From NCBI GenBank assembly GCA_002362575.1, contig DEUM01000002.1, forward strand, positions 1-48,721: a DNA stretch of 48,721 nt. The letters run 5' to 3'. The translations under genes and the position numbers were made by a program. This document shows, in pieces, positions 33,851 through 42,170 of this stretch. Below the pieces are notes generated by a model. That model was not told where the DNA came from, ran no database searches, and saw only the letters and a list, made by a program, of their open reading frames with translations. Source of the stretch: Lachnoclostridium sp. UBA3262. Its GTDB lineage: Bacteria; Bacillota; Clostridia; Lachnospirales; Lachnospiraceae. Positions within the stretch are counted from its first letter, which is position 1, and every line of letters starts with the position of its first letter.

Positions 33851-34714
33851 TCAGCCAACTCCTGTCGTTCCCAGCTCCAGATATTTCAGATATGCGCCAT
33901 AAGTCATAGTCACTGCTTTTTCTCCACTGCCGACAACTACTGTCACCTGCTCTAAATCTGTATTTGCCGCCATTTCTCCTTTATCAAAGGCTGTTTTCCC
34001 AACTGTGGCCGTATTGCTGCTCTCTGTCTTTTTCGCCCCAGTGGAGCCACCGCTCCCTACGGAGCCATCCGTATCGCTTACCGACACTTTTCTGTCCGGA
34101 ACAGTCACGCCTTCCTTCATAAACTTCTTTATTTTCTTTACATAATTCTGCGTTTCCTTAATTGGTGGCACCCCGCCATATTTTTGTACCCTTCCGCTTC
34201 CTGCGTTATAAGCGGCTGCCGCCAATGTATAATCGCCGTTAAACTTCTTTAAATGTGCCTTCAAAAGCTTTGCTGCCGCCATAATATTCTGCTCTGCGTC
34301 AAAGGGGTCTTTCACACCCAGCTCTTTACACTCTGCCGGCATAATCTGCATAATCCCCTTTGCCCCCGCTGATGACACACATTTTGTATTAAAATCCGAT
34401 TCTGCTTTTGCTACTGCAAGGAGGAAATCATATGAGATATCATACTTTGCCGAAGCTCTTTCAAAAATATCCTGTAACGTTGTCTCAGCCAAACTGCCGC
34501 TTTTTCCGGTCTTTTTTGTATTCGTCTCAGCCGCTGCCACCGTCTCTGATGTTTTGGACGTCTCAGCCGCGGAGGCCTTCGCCGTTTTCGTTTCCTCTGC
34601 AGCCAGAACCTTTTGGAAAGGAGTAATCGTCGTCTTTGATTTTCCCGGATGTTTCTTCTCTATCCTCTTTGATGCCGTTATATTTGTCACATCCCGAATG
34701 ACCATCGTTGACAC
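33851..34714 (-). CDS. Lytic transglycosylase (SLT domain)
   Basis: About 287 residues. Residues 1-75 are a low-complexity Thr/Ala/Glu/Lys linker. Residues 80-190 form the SLT domain: catalytic Glu in AVAKAESDFNT (about residue 105), then SSAGAKGIMQIMPAE, AAAAYNAGSGRVQKYGGVPP and NYVKKIKKFM. It would cleave the glycan strands of peptidoglycan. No signal peptide is visible, so export may depend on another route. I chose a GTG start at 34714 because AAGGAGGAG lies five bases upstream; the ATG at 34705 is too distant and the one at 34732 lies before the site. Its promoter is covered by a long dyad. Confidence 0.85.
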   Translation of the reverse strand: MSTMVIRDVTNITASKRIEKKHPGKSKTTITPFQKVLAAEETKTAKASAAETSKTSETVAAAETNTKKTGKSGSLAETTLQDIFERASAKYDISYDFLLAVAKAESDFNTKCVSSAGAKGIMQIMPAECKELGVKDPFDAEQNIMAAAKLLKAHLKKFNGDYTLAAAAYNAGSGRVQKYGGVPPIKETQNYVKKIKKFMKEGVTVPDRKVSVSDTDGSVGSGGSTGAKKTESSNTATVGKTAFDKGEMAANTDLEQVTVVVGSGEKAVTMTYGAYLKYLELGTTGVG

Positions 34715-34754
34715 AAAATCTCCTCCTTTCACATCGTATTCCCAAAATTACATT

Positions 34755-34786
34755 CTAATTATAATCGAGAGATTATAATTAGTCAA
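34755..34786 (-). promoter_or_regulatory. Promoter of lytic transglycosylase with overlapping operator-like dyad
   Basis: -35 TTGACT (34781-34786), 17-bp spacer, perfect -10 TATAAT (34758-34763). A dyad with 12-bp perfect arms and a GAGA loop (34755-34766 with 34771-34782) fills the space from -10 to -35, suggesting a repressor site. Confidence 0.7.
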
Positions 34787-34809
34787 CTACCTACCACGAG
34801 TATTATTCC

Positions 34810-36921
34810 CTAACGGTAATATTCTTGCAAAAAATCATCCAGTTTAAACATCGCCTCTTTCAGCACTCGTACCTCCGGCAGATATACAATTCTGAAATGA
34901 TCCGGCTCTGCCCAGTTAAAGCCGCCGCCGTGTACAAGCATAACCCTTTTCTTCCGCAAAAATTCGAGGACAAACCGCTCATCATTCGTAATTCCAAAGC
35001 GCTTCGCATCTACCTTTGGAAATATATAAAATGCCGCATCCGGCCGAACTGCGGATAACCCATCCACTTCTTCCACTGCCTCGCAGATACATTTCCGCTG
35101 CTCATACAGGCGCCCTCCCGGCAGAAGGAGCGGATCTATCTCCGGACGGTTTCGAAGCGCTGGCGCCACAACATGCTGTGCCAGCACATTAGCACAAAGT
35201 CTCATGGAAGAAAGCATGTTAATTCCCTCAATATAGCCTTTCCCCTTTGACAAATCACCGCTCAGCACCATCCAGCCACTGCGAAAGCCCGCAATCCGGT
35301 CCGATTTGGAAAGTCCGTTAAACGTAACAACGAACAAGTCCGGAGCCAGCGAAGCAATGGACGTATGCTCCTTGCCGTCAAATACAAGACGGTCATAAAT
35401 TTCGTCAGAAAAAATTACCAGCTGATATTTCCTTGCCAGCAAAACAATCCTCTCTAATACCTCTCTCGGATATAAGGCACCCGTCGGATTGTTCGGATTG
35501 ATAATCACGATTCCCTTCGTCCGGCTTGTGATTTTTCTCTCCATGTCGGTAATATCCGGATACCAGTTCGAACTCTCATCGCATATATAGTGAACCGGAT
35601 TTCCCCCCGCCAGCTTAGCCGCAGCAGTCCACAAAGGATAATCCGGCGCCGGAATCAAAATCTCATCGCCGTTATTTAAAAGCCCCTGCATGGCAAGGGA
35701 AATCATCTCACTAACGCCGTTCCCCATATAAATGTGGTCAACGTCAATGTTCGGCAGTCCCTTTGACAGATGGTATTCCCGAATCGCCTCCCTTGCTTCA
35801 AGAATTCCGTTTGACTCGCTGTAACCCTGACTCATTGGATTTTCCAATGCCTTTTTTGCCGCATCGGTAATCCATTCCGGCGCAGTAAATCCAAAAGGCG
35901 CCGGATTTCCAATATTTAGCTGTAAAATATTCATCCCCCGGCGCTTCATCGCATTTGCCTCATCCAGCACCGGCCCACGCACATCATAGCACACGCCGTG
36001 CAGCTTTTCCGACTTTTCAAATAGGCGGACTGGCTGCCCGGCCCCCGGCTGTATTGACTCATCCGGTTTCCGGATTCGGAAATGCCGGAGCAGTAATATA
36101 ACAATGCCAACACAGATAATATCAAATATCAGAAGAAATGCTCCCGGCACTTCTATCCCTGCTTTCTCCATCGCCCCCTCATAACCGCTGATGATATAGG
36201 AACTGGAATTAAATATAACATGTAACAGAACGCTTCCCCATATCGTCTGCGTCCGCTCATAAACATAGGCAAGCAGGATACCAAAGATAGCAGCATAAAT
36301 TCCCTGAACCCAGTTCATATGGTAAATACCAAAAATAACACCAGAAATAACCGCCGACGGCAAAATAGAAAATGCCCGGCGCAGCTTTCCGTAAATCATC
36401 CCGCGGAAAATCACTTCTTCTACCAAGGGCCCGAAAAGACATACGAAAAAAATCATTAACACCGGAGAACCTATATCAATATTAAAATTTTCAACAAGAT
36501 TTTCATATTCTTTAAAAACTCCCGGCACTGCCACATATAAAAAGGTCAAAATCAGATTAATCGCATACTGACCAAAAAAACCGATTCCACAAAGACACAA
36601 TACATTTTTTGCAGTAAATGCCTTTCGATAATCCGGGCGGAACGGATATTTATTTTCGCGGAAATAATACCACAGTCCAAAACATGCCAGTAAAATCAGC
36701 TCCGCCAGTCCGTTCAAAATCAAAAGCGGCATACCCTGTGTAAAATATTTGACAACCGGCTCCATCAGCCTCTCATAAAATCCGGCATCCAACCCTTGAC
36801 CGCTTCTCAGCCCAATCGCCACTATAATTCCGGAAAGCGTTACGCCGAGAACCAATTGTACTGCTACTGCGATTGTCATATACAGAGCCACCCATGCAAG
36901 TGACTTTAATTTATCTTTCAT
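34810..36921 (-). CDS. CPBP-family membrane protease fused to AlaA-like aminotransferase
   Basis: One open frame of 703 residues. Residues 1-285 have six to eight membrane segments and the CPBP (CAAX protease-like) motifs: E168-E169 and R173 in EEVIFRG, F197-x3-H201, and H234-x3-N238. Residues about 303-703 are a full class I/II aminotransferase close to E. coli AlaA: VCYDVRGPVLDEA, LNIGNPAPFGF, NPNNPTG at 475-481, SDEIYD, and the PLP lysine K539 in GLSKSDRIAGFR. A 15-residue linker joins them. I saw no internal start or ribosome binding site at the joint, so the fusion is likely real. It should transaminate alanine/pyruvate at the membrane. It is divergent from argH. Confidence 0.88.
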   Translation of the reverse strand: MKDKLKSLAWVALYMTIAVAVQLVLGVTLSGIIVAIGLRSGQGLDAGFYERLMEPVVKYFTQGMPLLILNGLAELILLACFGLWYYFRENKYPFRPDYRKAFTAKNVLCLCGIGFFGQYAINLILTFLYVAVPGVFKEYENLVENFNIDIGSPVLMIFFVCLFGPLVEEVIFRGMIYGKLRRAFSILPSAVISGVIFGIYHMNWVQGIYAAIFGILLAYVYERTQTIWGSVLLHVIFNSSSYIISGYEGAMEKAGIEVPGAFLLIFDIICVGIVILLLRHFRIRKPDESIQPGAGQPVRLFEKSEKLHGVCYDVRGPVLDEANAMKRRGMNILQLNIGNPAPFGFTAPEWITDAAKKALENPMSQGYSESNGILEAREAIREYHLSKGLPNIDVDHIYMGNGVSEMISLAMQGLLNNGDEILIPAPDYPLWTAAAKLAGGNPVHYICDESSNWYPDITDMERKITSRTKGIVIINPNNPTGALYPREVLERIVLLARKYQLVIFSDEIYDRLVFDGKEHTSIASLAPDLFVVTFNGLSKSDRIAGFRSGWMVLSGDLSKGKGYIEGINMLSSMRLCANVLAQHVVAPALRNRPEIDPLLLPGGRLYEQRKCICEAVEEVDGLSAVRPDAAFYIFPKVDAKRFGITNDERFVLEFLRKKRVMLVHGGGFNWAEPDHFRIVYLPEVRVLKEAMFKLDDFLQEYYR

Positions 36922-36960
36922 CTCTTATCATCCCTTCACACCATCCACGATTTCTAGCTA

Positions 36961-36977
36961 GGGGAGACAGGCTCCCC
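36961..36977. repeat. GGGGAG/CTCCCC hairpin in CPBP-AlaA leader
   Basis: A six-bp GC-rich stem with a five-base loop between the promoter and the ribosome binding site of the fusion gene. It has no T tail, so it is not an obvious terminator. Confidence 0.5.
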
Positions 36978-36987
36978 ATTTCTCATT

Positions 36988-37016
36988 ATTCTATCACTTT
37001 CTGTTCTATCGGTCAA
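36988..37016 (-). promoter_or_regulatory. Promoter of CPBP-AlaA fusion gene
   Basis: -35 TTGACC (37011-37016), 17-bp spacer, -10 TAGAAT (36988-36993). Confidence 0.6.
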
Positions 37017-37023
37017 TTTGCAG

Positions 37024-37052
37024 TTGCAGATTTAACTTAAAAATGATAGTAT
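37024..37052 (+). promoter_or_regulatory. Promoter of argH
   Basis: -35 TTGCAG (37024-37029), 17-bp spacer, -10 TAGTAT (37047-37052), divergent from the fusion-gene promoter with seven bases between the -35 boxes. Confidence 0.5.
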
Positions 37053-37100
37053 AGAATTCAGTAACGGCTGTCTGCAAAGGCAGCAGAATGGAGGAAAAAG

Positions 37101-38477
37101 ATGAAACTTTGGGGAGGACGTTTTACCAAAGAAACCAACGAACTGGTTCACAATTTTAACGCTTCGATTTCTTATGACAAGAAATTTTATAAACAGGATA
37201 TACTGGGAAGTATCGCTCACGTTACCATGTTAGAAAAACAGGGGATTCTCACTGCAGAGGAAAAGGATGCCATTACTGTCGGATTGCAGGGAATTTTAAT
37301 GGATATCGAGAACGGAACTCTGGCTATTACCGCAGAGTACGAGGATATACACAGTTTTGTGGAAGCAAACCTGATTGACCGTATCGGCGAACCCGGTAAA
37401 AAGCTCCACACCGGACGCAGCCGGAACGATCAGGTTGCCTTAGATATGAAACTGTACACAAGGGATGAAATCGTTATTCTGAACGATTTATTAAAAGAAC
37501 TGATGGTAATTCTCCATCGCATTATGTCAGAAAATATTGACACCTATATGCCGGGCTTTACCCATCTTCAAAAGGCTCAGCCGGTCACACTGGCACACCA
37601 TTTTGGCGCTTATTTTGAAATGTTCCGCCGCGACCGCAGCCGCCTGCGCGATATTTACGACCGCATGAATTACTGCCCGCTTGGTTCGGGCGCCCTTGCC
37701 GGAACAACATATCCGCTGAACCGCGATTACACGGCCTCTCTTTTAAAGTTTGACGGTCCAACCTTAAACAGTATGGATTCTGTTTCTGACCGCGACTATC
37801 TGATTGAGCTTCTCAGTGCCTTATCAACCATCATGATGCACATGAGCCGGTTCTGTGAGGAAATTATCCTCTGGAACTCTAATGAATATCAGTTTGTCGA
37901 GATTGACGATTCCTACTCCACCGGTTCGAGCATTATGCCGCAGAAGAAAAATCCGGATATCGCAGAGCTAATCCGCGGAAAAACCGGACGGGTATACGGT
38001 GCGCTGATTTCACTTTTGACAACAATGAAAGGAATTCCGCTTGCCTACAATAAGGACATGCAGGAGGATAAAGAACTGACCTTCGACGCCATTGATACGA
38101 CAAAGGGCTGTCTGGCACTTTTTGCGGGTATGCTTGATTCGATGAAATTTAACAACAAGGCAATGGAAAACAGCGCAAAAAATGGTTTTACCAACGCTAC
38201 GGACGCTGCCGATTACCTTGTCGGCCGGGGTATCGCCTTCCGCGACGCACACGATATTATCGGCCAGCTTGTACTCCTCTGTCTGGATAAAGAAGTTTCA
38301 CTGGACGAGCTTCCTCTGGAAGAATATCAGAAAATATGTCCAGTATTTGATGAGGATATCTACGAAGCAATTTCCATGAAGACCTGTGTGGAAAAGCGGA
38401 CAACGATAGGCGCACCGGGACATGACGCCATGGTTCAGATTCTTGCCACAAATGCAAAATATTTGCAGGAATCATAA
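37101..38477 (+). CDS. argH: Argininosuccinate lyase
   Basis: A 458-residue, normal-length argininosuccinate lyase, splitting argininosuccinate into arginine and fumarate. It begins WGGRFTKETNELV. It carries the AEYEDIHSFVE and LHTGRSRNDQVALD motifs, THLQKAQPVTLAHH, and the superfamily signature GSSIMPQKKNPD. GGAGG lies seven bases before the ATG. It stands alone here, without argG, and ends with a terminator. Confidence 0.97.
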   Translation: MKLWGGRFTKETNELVHNFNASISYDKKFYKQDILGSIAHVTMLEKQGILTAEEKDAITVGLQGILMDIENGTLAITAEYEDIHSFVEANLIDRIGEPGKKLHTGRSRNDQVALDMKLYTRDEIVILNDLLKELMVILHRIMSENIDTYMPGFTHLQKAQPVTLAHHFGAYFEMFRRDRSRLRDIYDRMNYCPLGSGALAGTTYPLNRDYTASLLKFDGPTLNSMDSVSDRDYLIELLSALSTIMMHMSRFCEEIILWNSNEYQFVEIDDSYSTGSSIMPQKKNPDIAELIRGKTGRVYGALISLLTTMKGIPLAYNKDMQEDKELTFDAIDTTKGCLALFAGMLDSMKFNNKAMENSAKNGFTNATDAADYLVGRGIAFRDAHDIIGQLVLLCLDKEVSLDELPLEEYQKICPVFDEDIYEAISMKTCVEKRTTIGAPGHDAMVQILATNAKYLQES

Positions 38478-38487
38478 GGATTGATAC

Positions 38488-38522
38488 AAAAGGGCTGTGA
38501 TTTTCATCCAGCCCTTTTTTTG
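38488..38522 (+). terminator. Intrinsic terminator after argH
   Basis: AAAGGGCTG/CAGCCCTTT stem with an intervening loop and a long T run. Confidence 0.8.
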
Positions 38523-38543
38523 TACCATTTTATTTTTTCACTT

Positions 38544-41459
38544 TTACTTTTTTACCTTTACTTTTTTGCTTTTACTCCACGGAGAATAGCTTTTCCCCTT
38601 CCCCATCTTCTTATAAGCACGGACAGATACTTTGTAACGTTTTCCCTTTTTCAAACCGGAAACTGTCTTGCCTGTCTTCTTTGTTCCAGTAACCGTAATT
38701 TGCTTTTTCTTCTTTCCCGCCACATAACGAATCTGATAGCCGGATGCCTTTTTATTCTTCTTCCAGTGGACATTGAGCTTCCCTCCTGCCCTGCCTTTTA
38801 CACGTATCAGCTTCGTCTGCGAGAGATAATAGATTGTCTTCTCTCCCGACATCTCTATTTTCTCGCTGCCTTTGTAAGCGGCCACCTTGTAACGGTATTT
38901 TGTTCCGTTTTTCTTTGCCTTCTTGTCGATATAGGAGATTCCTTTTGTCGTGACAAGTTTTTTCCCATTCCGGTAAATGATATATTTTGTCGCGCCCTTC
39001 TTCTTTCGCCATGAAATCTTTACACCCTTCTTCGTATTGCTTAAAGAAAGCGTTGACGCTTCCGAAGCGCTCTTACCTTTTTTTCCATACTCATCCAGAT
39101 AATAAGCCACTCCATCTATGACATGAGTTCCCGAATATTTAAAAAAGTTTACGGTGTATACTAACTGAGCTGGCATCCCCTTTCCGTCTACAAGATTGGA
39201 AAAGGTTATTTTATAGCGTTTGCCAGCATAGGAACCTGCCCCCGAATTTAATTTTGGCGGTGCAAAGCTGATAAATTTCCCCCAGTAGGAGGAGGATGCC
39301 AGCCCGTCCGCAGAGGAAGTGCGGTACTCTGTCTTACCGGTCGCCAAATCCGTTATCGTTACCTTTAAACCAGTTGTTGACAGATTCAGCTTGTCTGTGT
39401 TCAGATTTACCGTCCAGTTTGCTGCCTTCGATAATTCTTCCGCCGGAAAATCTCCAGCCGCCGGCCACGCATATGCCGCCTCATTATTTTTAACCGCTGT
39501 CCCCAGAGGATTCGGATCATCCGTGTATTCCACTGTCTGGCAGACATAATTGCCAAAAAATCCATAAGCAATTTTAGTCGCATTGCGAGTCAGGAAATTG
39601 TTTCGATGTCCCGTCACCATATAATCATTGTCATTCATCCAGAGTCGGATTGTATCAATAATTTTATACTGATTTTTATAATGGTTCATCGCTATACTGC
39701 TGGAGGAAGTTCCCTCTGCCGCCGCCTTATAAAATGCTTCCGACATGTCCTTTGGACGTGACGAGCTGTGGCTGAAATCCGACGCATGAAGAAGAACCGC
39801 CCCTTTCGCCGCATTGCTCCACACCTCCGATGAAGAACTGGAGAGTGTGCTCAGCCCCGCCAGCCAGCGGTAATAATTTGACAGCTTCAAGGCATTTCCC
39901 TTCGTATTTGTGGTCAGCGTACTTTCTTTATACGGCGCTTTTCCCGAACCATTCTTTGCATACAGCGTTGCCGAATAGTCTTTCGGAGCAGCCGCCAAAA
40001 ACTTCTTGATAATCCCATTTTTACTGCGATTGTTGTAAACCGAAAATGTATTCATATTGTAGGTAACGGTATTCATTACCTTCATATCGGAAGATTTAAT
40101 TATTTCATAAAAGAAATGTGTCCCGTCCGTTTCCAGCGCAAGCAATCCATCCCCGAAACGTTTCAGATTGAAAATCTTTCCTTTTGCCTGATACTGTTTC
40201 TTTCTCTTTTTGTCTGCCATGCTGTATGTAAAAATCGTATTATTGTTATACAGGGTATATACAACATCACCGACAATAACCGAATTGACGCCGGCACAAT
40301 GGATATAGTCGTATTCGCCGCCCATCTCGAGTTTCTTTTCTGCGTATAAAGCGCGGGACCATGTGCCATCACCAATTTTATTCAGCGGATAAAATTCACC
40401 GGAAAAGGTAACAAGATACTCGTCATTCAGAATCTCAACCGGCTTCTGATAATTTCCAAAAGAAATGTTTTTCGCATAGGTCATGTACTGCTCTGGCAGA
40501 GATACTTCGCCATTTGCAAATTTCCCCTTCATCAGCCGTCCCATGAGGTTTCCATACCCATATGCGCTGTACGCCATGAACTCGTCAATATAGTAAAATG
40601 TTCCATCTGTACAAAAACCCGAAAACTCATTGATTGGATAAGCCATGTCTCTTTCTGTCAATATCGTGCCGTTTTCCGACATAATGATTAGACTTTTACT
40701 GCTATTATTCTGCCCTTCCGCAACTGTTTTTTTATAGTCGTTCGTCCCGACATAAATATTTCCTTTTTTGTCTGCGCCAACACTTTTTAATATGTGCCCT
40801 TCTTTCTGAATGGAACGGACAACCTCTCCCCGTTCCATATCATAGACGACTACATTCATAATCTCATTTTCAGAGTAGGCGTTGTAATAAGAATTATATC
40901 CGAAATACAACAGCCCTGCCTCCTCACAAATAAAGGCGGAGATTTTATTTTGCCCGCCGTAATAGCTTCCGGTGGAGGTATACTCTGCCTTCGGAAAGGT
41001 ATGCTCCGTCTCTGTGTACCCGGTCGAGATATCACAGGAATACAGCACGTTATTATTCAGAATTTTTACAGTCTTTCCGTCCTTTGATATGTACTGCGTT
41101 AAAATATCATTGGCAGTTTCATATTTGAACTTCATCTCCCGGATGTCTCCCGAGACATTACTTATCTCGTCATCCTCACTGCTTTTCCGTGAAAAATCCT
41201 GCTGCCCGCTTTGGTATGCTCTGTTTTCCGGCGCAATCCCTGTGAAACCTTCTTCTTTCACCTCACAGTTTTCGCCTTCTGATGTTATACTATATCCTGT
41301 AGCCGCTTTCCCGTCTTTTTCGTTTTTTTCTCTGTTTGCAACGGCTTCCGCCATCCCTGTGGCATACGCACCACTCCCAACGGTAAGAACAAGGGCAAGT
41401 ATTCCTGCCACAATGCGGTACCGAAAGTGGGTTGTTATTTTCTGCTTATGTTTTTTCAT
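38544..41459 (-). CDS. Secreted CAP-domain protein with propeller-like N-terminus and Fn3 repeats
   Basis: 971 residues. Signal peptide: basic MKKHKQK, hydrophobic 17-30, then a small-residue cut region near 35. Residues about 110-460 contain repeated beta strands resembling a beta-propeller (LLYFGYNSYY, GNIYVGTNDY, FYYIDEFMAY, VIVGDVVYTLYNN). Residues about 520-645 form a CAP/SCP domain (YYRWLAGLSTLSSS, a His in LLHASDFSH, GHRNNFL, FFGNYVCQTVEY). Two Lys-rich fibronectin type III-like modules (804-880, 880-971) end the protein. It is probably exported and wall-associated. I chose the ATG at 41459 (GGAG five bases upstream) over 41582, whose N-terminus has no signal. Confidence 0.85.
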   Translation of the reverse strand: MKKHKQKITTHFRYRIVAGILALVLTVGSGAYATGMAEAVANREKNEKDGKAATGYSITSEGENCEVKEEGFTGIAPENRAYQSGQQDFSRKSSEDDEISNVSGDIREMKFKYETANDILTQYISKDGKTVKILNNNVLYSCDISTGYTETEHTFPKAEYTSTGSYYGGQNKISAFICEEAGLLYFGYNSYYNAYSENEIMNVVVYDMERGEVVRSIQKEGHILKSVGADKKGNIYVGTNDYKKTVAEGQNNSSKSLIIMSENGTILTERDMAYPINEFSGFCTDGTFYYIDEFMAYSAYGYGNLMGRLMKGKFANGEVSLPEQYMTYAKNISFGNYQKPVEILNDEYLVTFSGEFYPLNKIGDGTWSRALYAEKKLEMGGEYDYIHCAGVNSVIVGDVVYTLYNNNTIFTYSMADKKRKKQYQAKGKIFNLKRFGDGLLALETDGTHFFYEIIKSSDMKVMNTVTYNMNTFSVYNNRSKNGIIKKFLAAAPKDYSATLYAKNGSGKAPYKESTLTTNTKGNALKLSNYYRWLAGLSTLSSSSSEVWSNAAKGAVLLHASDFSHSSSRPKDMSEAFYKAAAEGTSSSSIAMNHYKNQYKIIDTIRLWMNDNDYMVTGHRNNFLTRNATKIAYGFFGNYVCQTVEYTDDPNPLGTAVKNNEAAYAWPAAGDFPAEELSKAANWTVNLNTDKLNLSTTGLKVTITDLATGKTEYRTSSADGLASSSYWGKFISFAPPKLNSGAGSYAGKRYKITFSNLVDGKGMPAQLVYTVNFFKYSGTHVIDGVAYYLDEYGKKGKSASEASTLSLSNTKKGVKISWRKKKGATKYIIYRNGKKLVTTKGISYIDKKAKKNGTKYRYKVAAYKGSEKIEMSGEKTIYYLSQTKLIRVKGRAGGKLNVHWKKNKKASGYQIRYVAGKKKKQITVTGTKKTGKTVSGLKKGKRYKVSVRAYKKMGKGKSYSPWSKSKKVKVKK

Positions 41460-41508
41460 AAATTCTCCATTTCTAAATATTGCTTTTAAATGCAACGGCT
41501 CTGACCTG

Positions 41509-42129
41509 TCAACGGATAAAGTTCGTTCGAATGGCCGGCTCTCTCTCTGGAACGACAATTCCCTTTTCTTTTCCTGCCTCAATACATTTTAAAAGCCATG
41601 CCATGTTGTTTCCCAGCGTGCGCATAGTCTGTATCCCTTCCTCGTCCTTTTTTACATCCTCTGCGCAGCTGCCGTGTACCTGATTCCAATACTGTGACGG
41701 CACAACCGGCATACCATTTATTGTAAAATACTTGTTTATCTGGTCAAATGTTGCAGAGGCGCCACCTCTCCGGCAACTGACTACGGCAGCGGCAGGCTTT
41801 CCTCTCATCTTACCCCCGCCGGAATAAAAGGCACGGTCCATAAAAGAGGTCAGTGCCCCGGAAGCAGCGGCATAGTGTACCGGGGAACCAAATATGTACC
41901 CGTCTGCCCCCTCTGCTTTTTCTACAAACTCATTTACAATGTCCCCGCGGAAGCACGCACCTGTCTTTCTGCATGCCCCACAGCCGATACATCCGGCAAT
42001 CTCGCTGACACCCAGCCAGATAATCTCTGTCTCTACTCCGTTTTTTTCTAATGTGTCCGCAATCTCCCGAAGCGCCGTATAGGTACACCCGTCTTTGTGC
42101 GGCCCTCCATTGACTAATAATACTTTCAT
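41509..42129 (-). CDS. NAD(P)H-dependent flavin oxidoreductase with Fe-S cluster motif
   Basis: About 206 residues of the NADPH-dependent FMN reductase / iron-sulfur flavoprotein type. The FMN loop is VNGGPHKDGCTYTAL. The Cys cluster GCIGCGACRKTGACF resembles the 4Fe-4S site of Isf proteins. GSPVHYAAASGALTSFMDR is the second flavin contact. It likely reduces flavins or quinones. GGAGG precedes the ATG at 42129 by five bases; the upstream ATG at 42162 is rejected. A 14-bp palindrome at 42147 lies just upstream. Confidence 0.87.
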   Translation of the reverse strand: MKVLLVNGGPHKDGCTYTALREIADTLEKNGVETEIIWLGVSEIAGCIGCGACRKTGACFRGDIVNEFVEKAEGADGYIFGSPVHYAAASGALTSFMDRAFYSGGGKMRGKPAAAVVSCRRGGASATFDQINKYFTINGMPVVPSQYWNQVHGSCAEDVKKDEEGIQTMRTLGNNMAWLLKCIEAGKEKGIVVPEREPAIRTNFIR

Positions 42130-42146
42130 ATTTACCTCCATTCTGA

Positions 42147-42160
42147 GAACGTATACGTTC
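42147..42160. repeat. 14-bp perfect palindrome upstream of the oxidoreductase gene
   Basis: GAACGTATACGTTC, centred between 42153 and 42154, lies about 18 bp upstream of the oxidoreductase start. The outer GAAC/GTTC halves are six bases apart rather than the four of a DinR/LexA box. Confidence 0.7.
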
Positions 42161-42170
42161 ATACTTCTTT

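Noticed and set aside
41460..41582. N-terminal extension of the CAP protein
   Set aside because: It would hide the signal peptide; GGAG precedes the ATG at 41459.
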